Shown here piece after piece: positions 13,383-13,607 of a stretch of DNA of 13,607 nucleotides. The DNA is from Chloroflexota bacterium (lineage in GTDB: Bacteria > Chloroflexota > Dehalococcoidia > SM23-28-2 > HRBIN24). The DNA lies in the NCBI GenBank assembly GCA_030550295.1, contig JAUQPQ010000040.1, positions 1-13,607 on the forward strand, written 5' to 3'. A program made the translations under genes and the position numbers. The notes beneath the pieces are model-generated. The model made no database searches, was not told the origin of the DNA, and saw only the letters and a program-made list of their open reading frames with translations. How positions within the stretch are numbered: position 1 is the first letter of the stretch; every line of letters begins with the position of its first letter.

Positions 13383-13607
13383 ATGGCACGGGTGCTAATC
13401 TTGGGCGGTGGCAGCGGGGGAGCCATCGCAGCCCGTAGGTTTACCCAGTGGGCACATCCTGGGGAGGTCCAGGTGACCTTAGTAGACCGCAGTCCTTGGC
13501 ATGAGTTCCGTCCTAGCTACTTGTGGGTGATGACGGGGCTACGGGAGCCAGACCAGATACGACGCCCCCTTAAGCTGCTGGAGGAACGCTATGGCATCGA
13601 GGTAGTA
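13383..13607 (+). CDS. FAD-dependent pyridine nucleotide-disulfide oxidoreductase, SQR/NDH-2 like (partial)
   Basis: First 75 codons of a gene cut by the window end. MARVLILGGGSGGAIAAR is the N-terminal FAD-binding Rossmann motif (GxGxxG type), VTLVDRS at about residues 31-37 ends the second strand with the acidic residue that binds ribose, and WHEFRPSYLWVMTG (39-52) resembles the HxFxPS segment of sulfide:quinone oxidoreductases and type II NADH dehydrogenases. The start is ATG at 13383 with a strong ribosome site (GGAGGT at 13371-13376). Catalytic cysteines that would separate sulfide:quinone oxidoreductase from NADH dehydrogenase lie beyond the edge, so the substrate is open. It is transcribed away from the desulfurase and complex I block. 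Confidence 0.8.
   Translation, partial: MARVLILGGGSGGAIAARRFTQWAHPGEVQVTLVDRSPWHEFRPSYLWVMTGLREPDQIRRPLKLLEERYGIEVV

Overview
The window is a 13.6 kb piece of a bacterial chromosome with moderately high G+C (about 60% by eye). It is densely packed with housekeeping and redox genes and shows no sign of phage, transposon, CRISPR or RNA genes. The codons AGG, CTA, ATA and GTA are used freely, and CTAG is not avoided. The gene set (nickel superoxide dismutase with its protease, an ADP-forming acyl-CoA synthetase-type subunit, small PurL with separate PurQ, a PgpH-type HD protein, complex I subunits) would fit a Chloroflexota (Dehalococcoidia-like) bacterium. That placement is an inference from gene content; no rRNA or other firm marker is present.

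Left block, + strand (1-2382): rpsU (ribosomal protein S21), yqeY (GatB/YqeY-domain protein) and a membrane-bound HD phosphohydrolase of the PgpH/YqfF cyclic-di-AMP phosphodiesterase type. This is a shortened version of the widespread rpsU-yqeY-phoH-pgpH-ybeY neighbourhood. The HD protein lacks the family's large extracellular domain.

Middle block (2358-6848): an orphan alpha-type subunit of ADP-forming acyl-CoA synthetase lies on the - strand. It overlaps the HD gene tail to tail and is divergent from the purine genes purQ and purL (+), which encode the glutaminase and synthetase parts of FGAM synthase. The small partner purS is not in the window.

Right block (6914-13017), mostly - strand: read leftward it is cysteine desulfurase, nuoB, then nickel SOD (sodN), nuoI and nuoG. 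The divergent, + strand sodN maturation protease (sodX) sits between nuoB and sodN. The block combines Fe-S cluster supply (desulfurase), Fe-S subunits of a complex I-like machine (NuoB, NuoI, NuoG) and superoxide defence (NiSOD plus protease). The membrane subunits and nuoC/D/E/F are not here. NuoG carries a tandem 25-residue duplication of its cysteine cluster-binding segment, and nuoI is preceded by a perfect hairpin that contains its Shine-Dalgarno sequence.

Right edge (13018-13607): a 365-bp intergenic region, then the start of a + strand flavoprotein of the sulfide:quinone oxidoreductase / NDH-2 family, cut by the window end.
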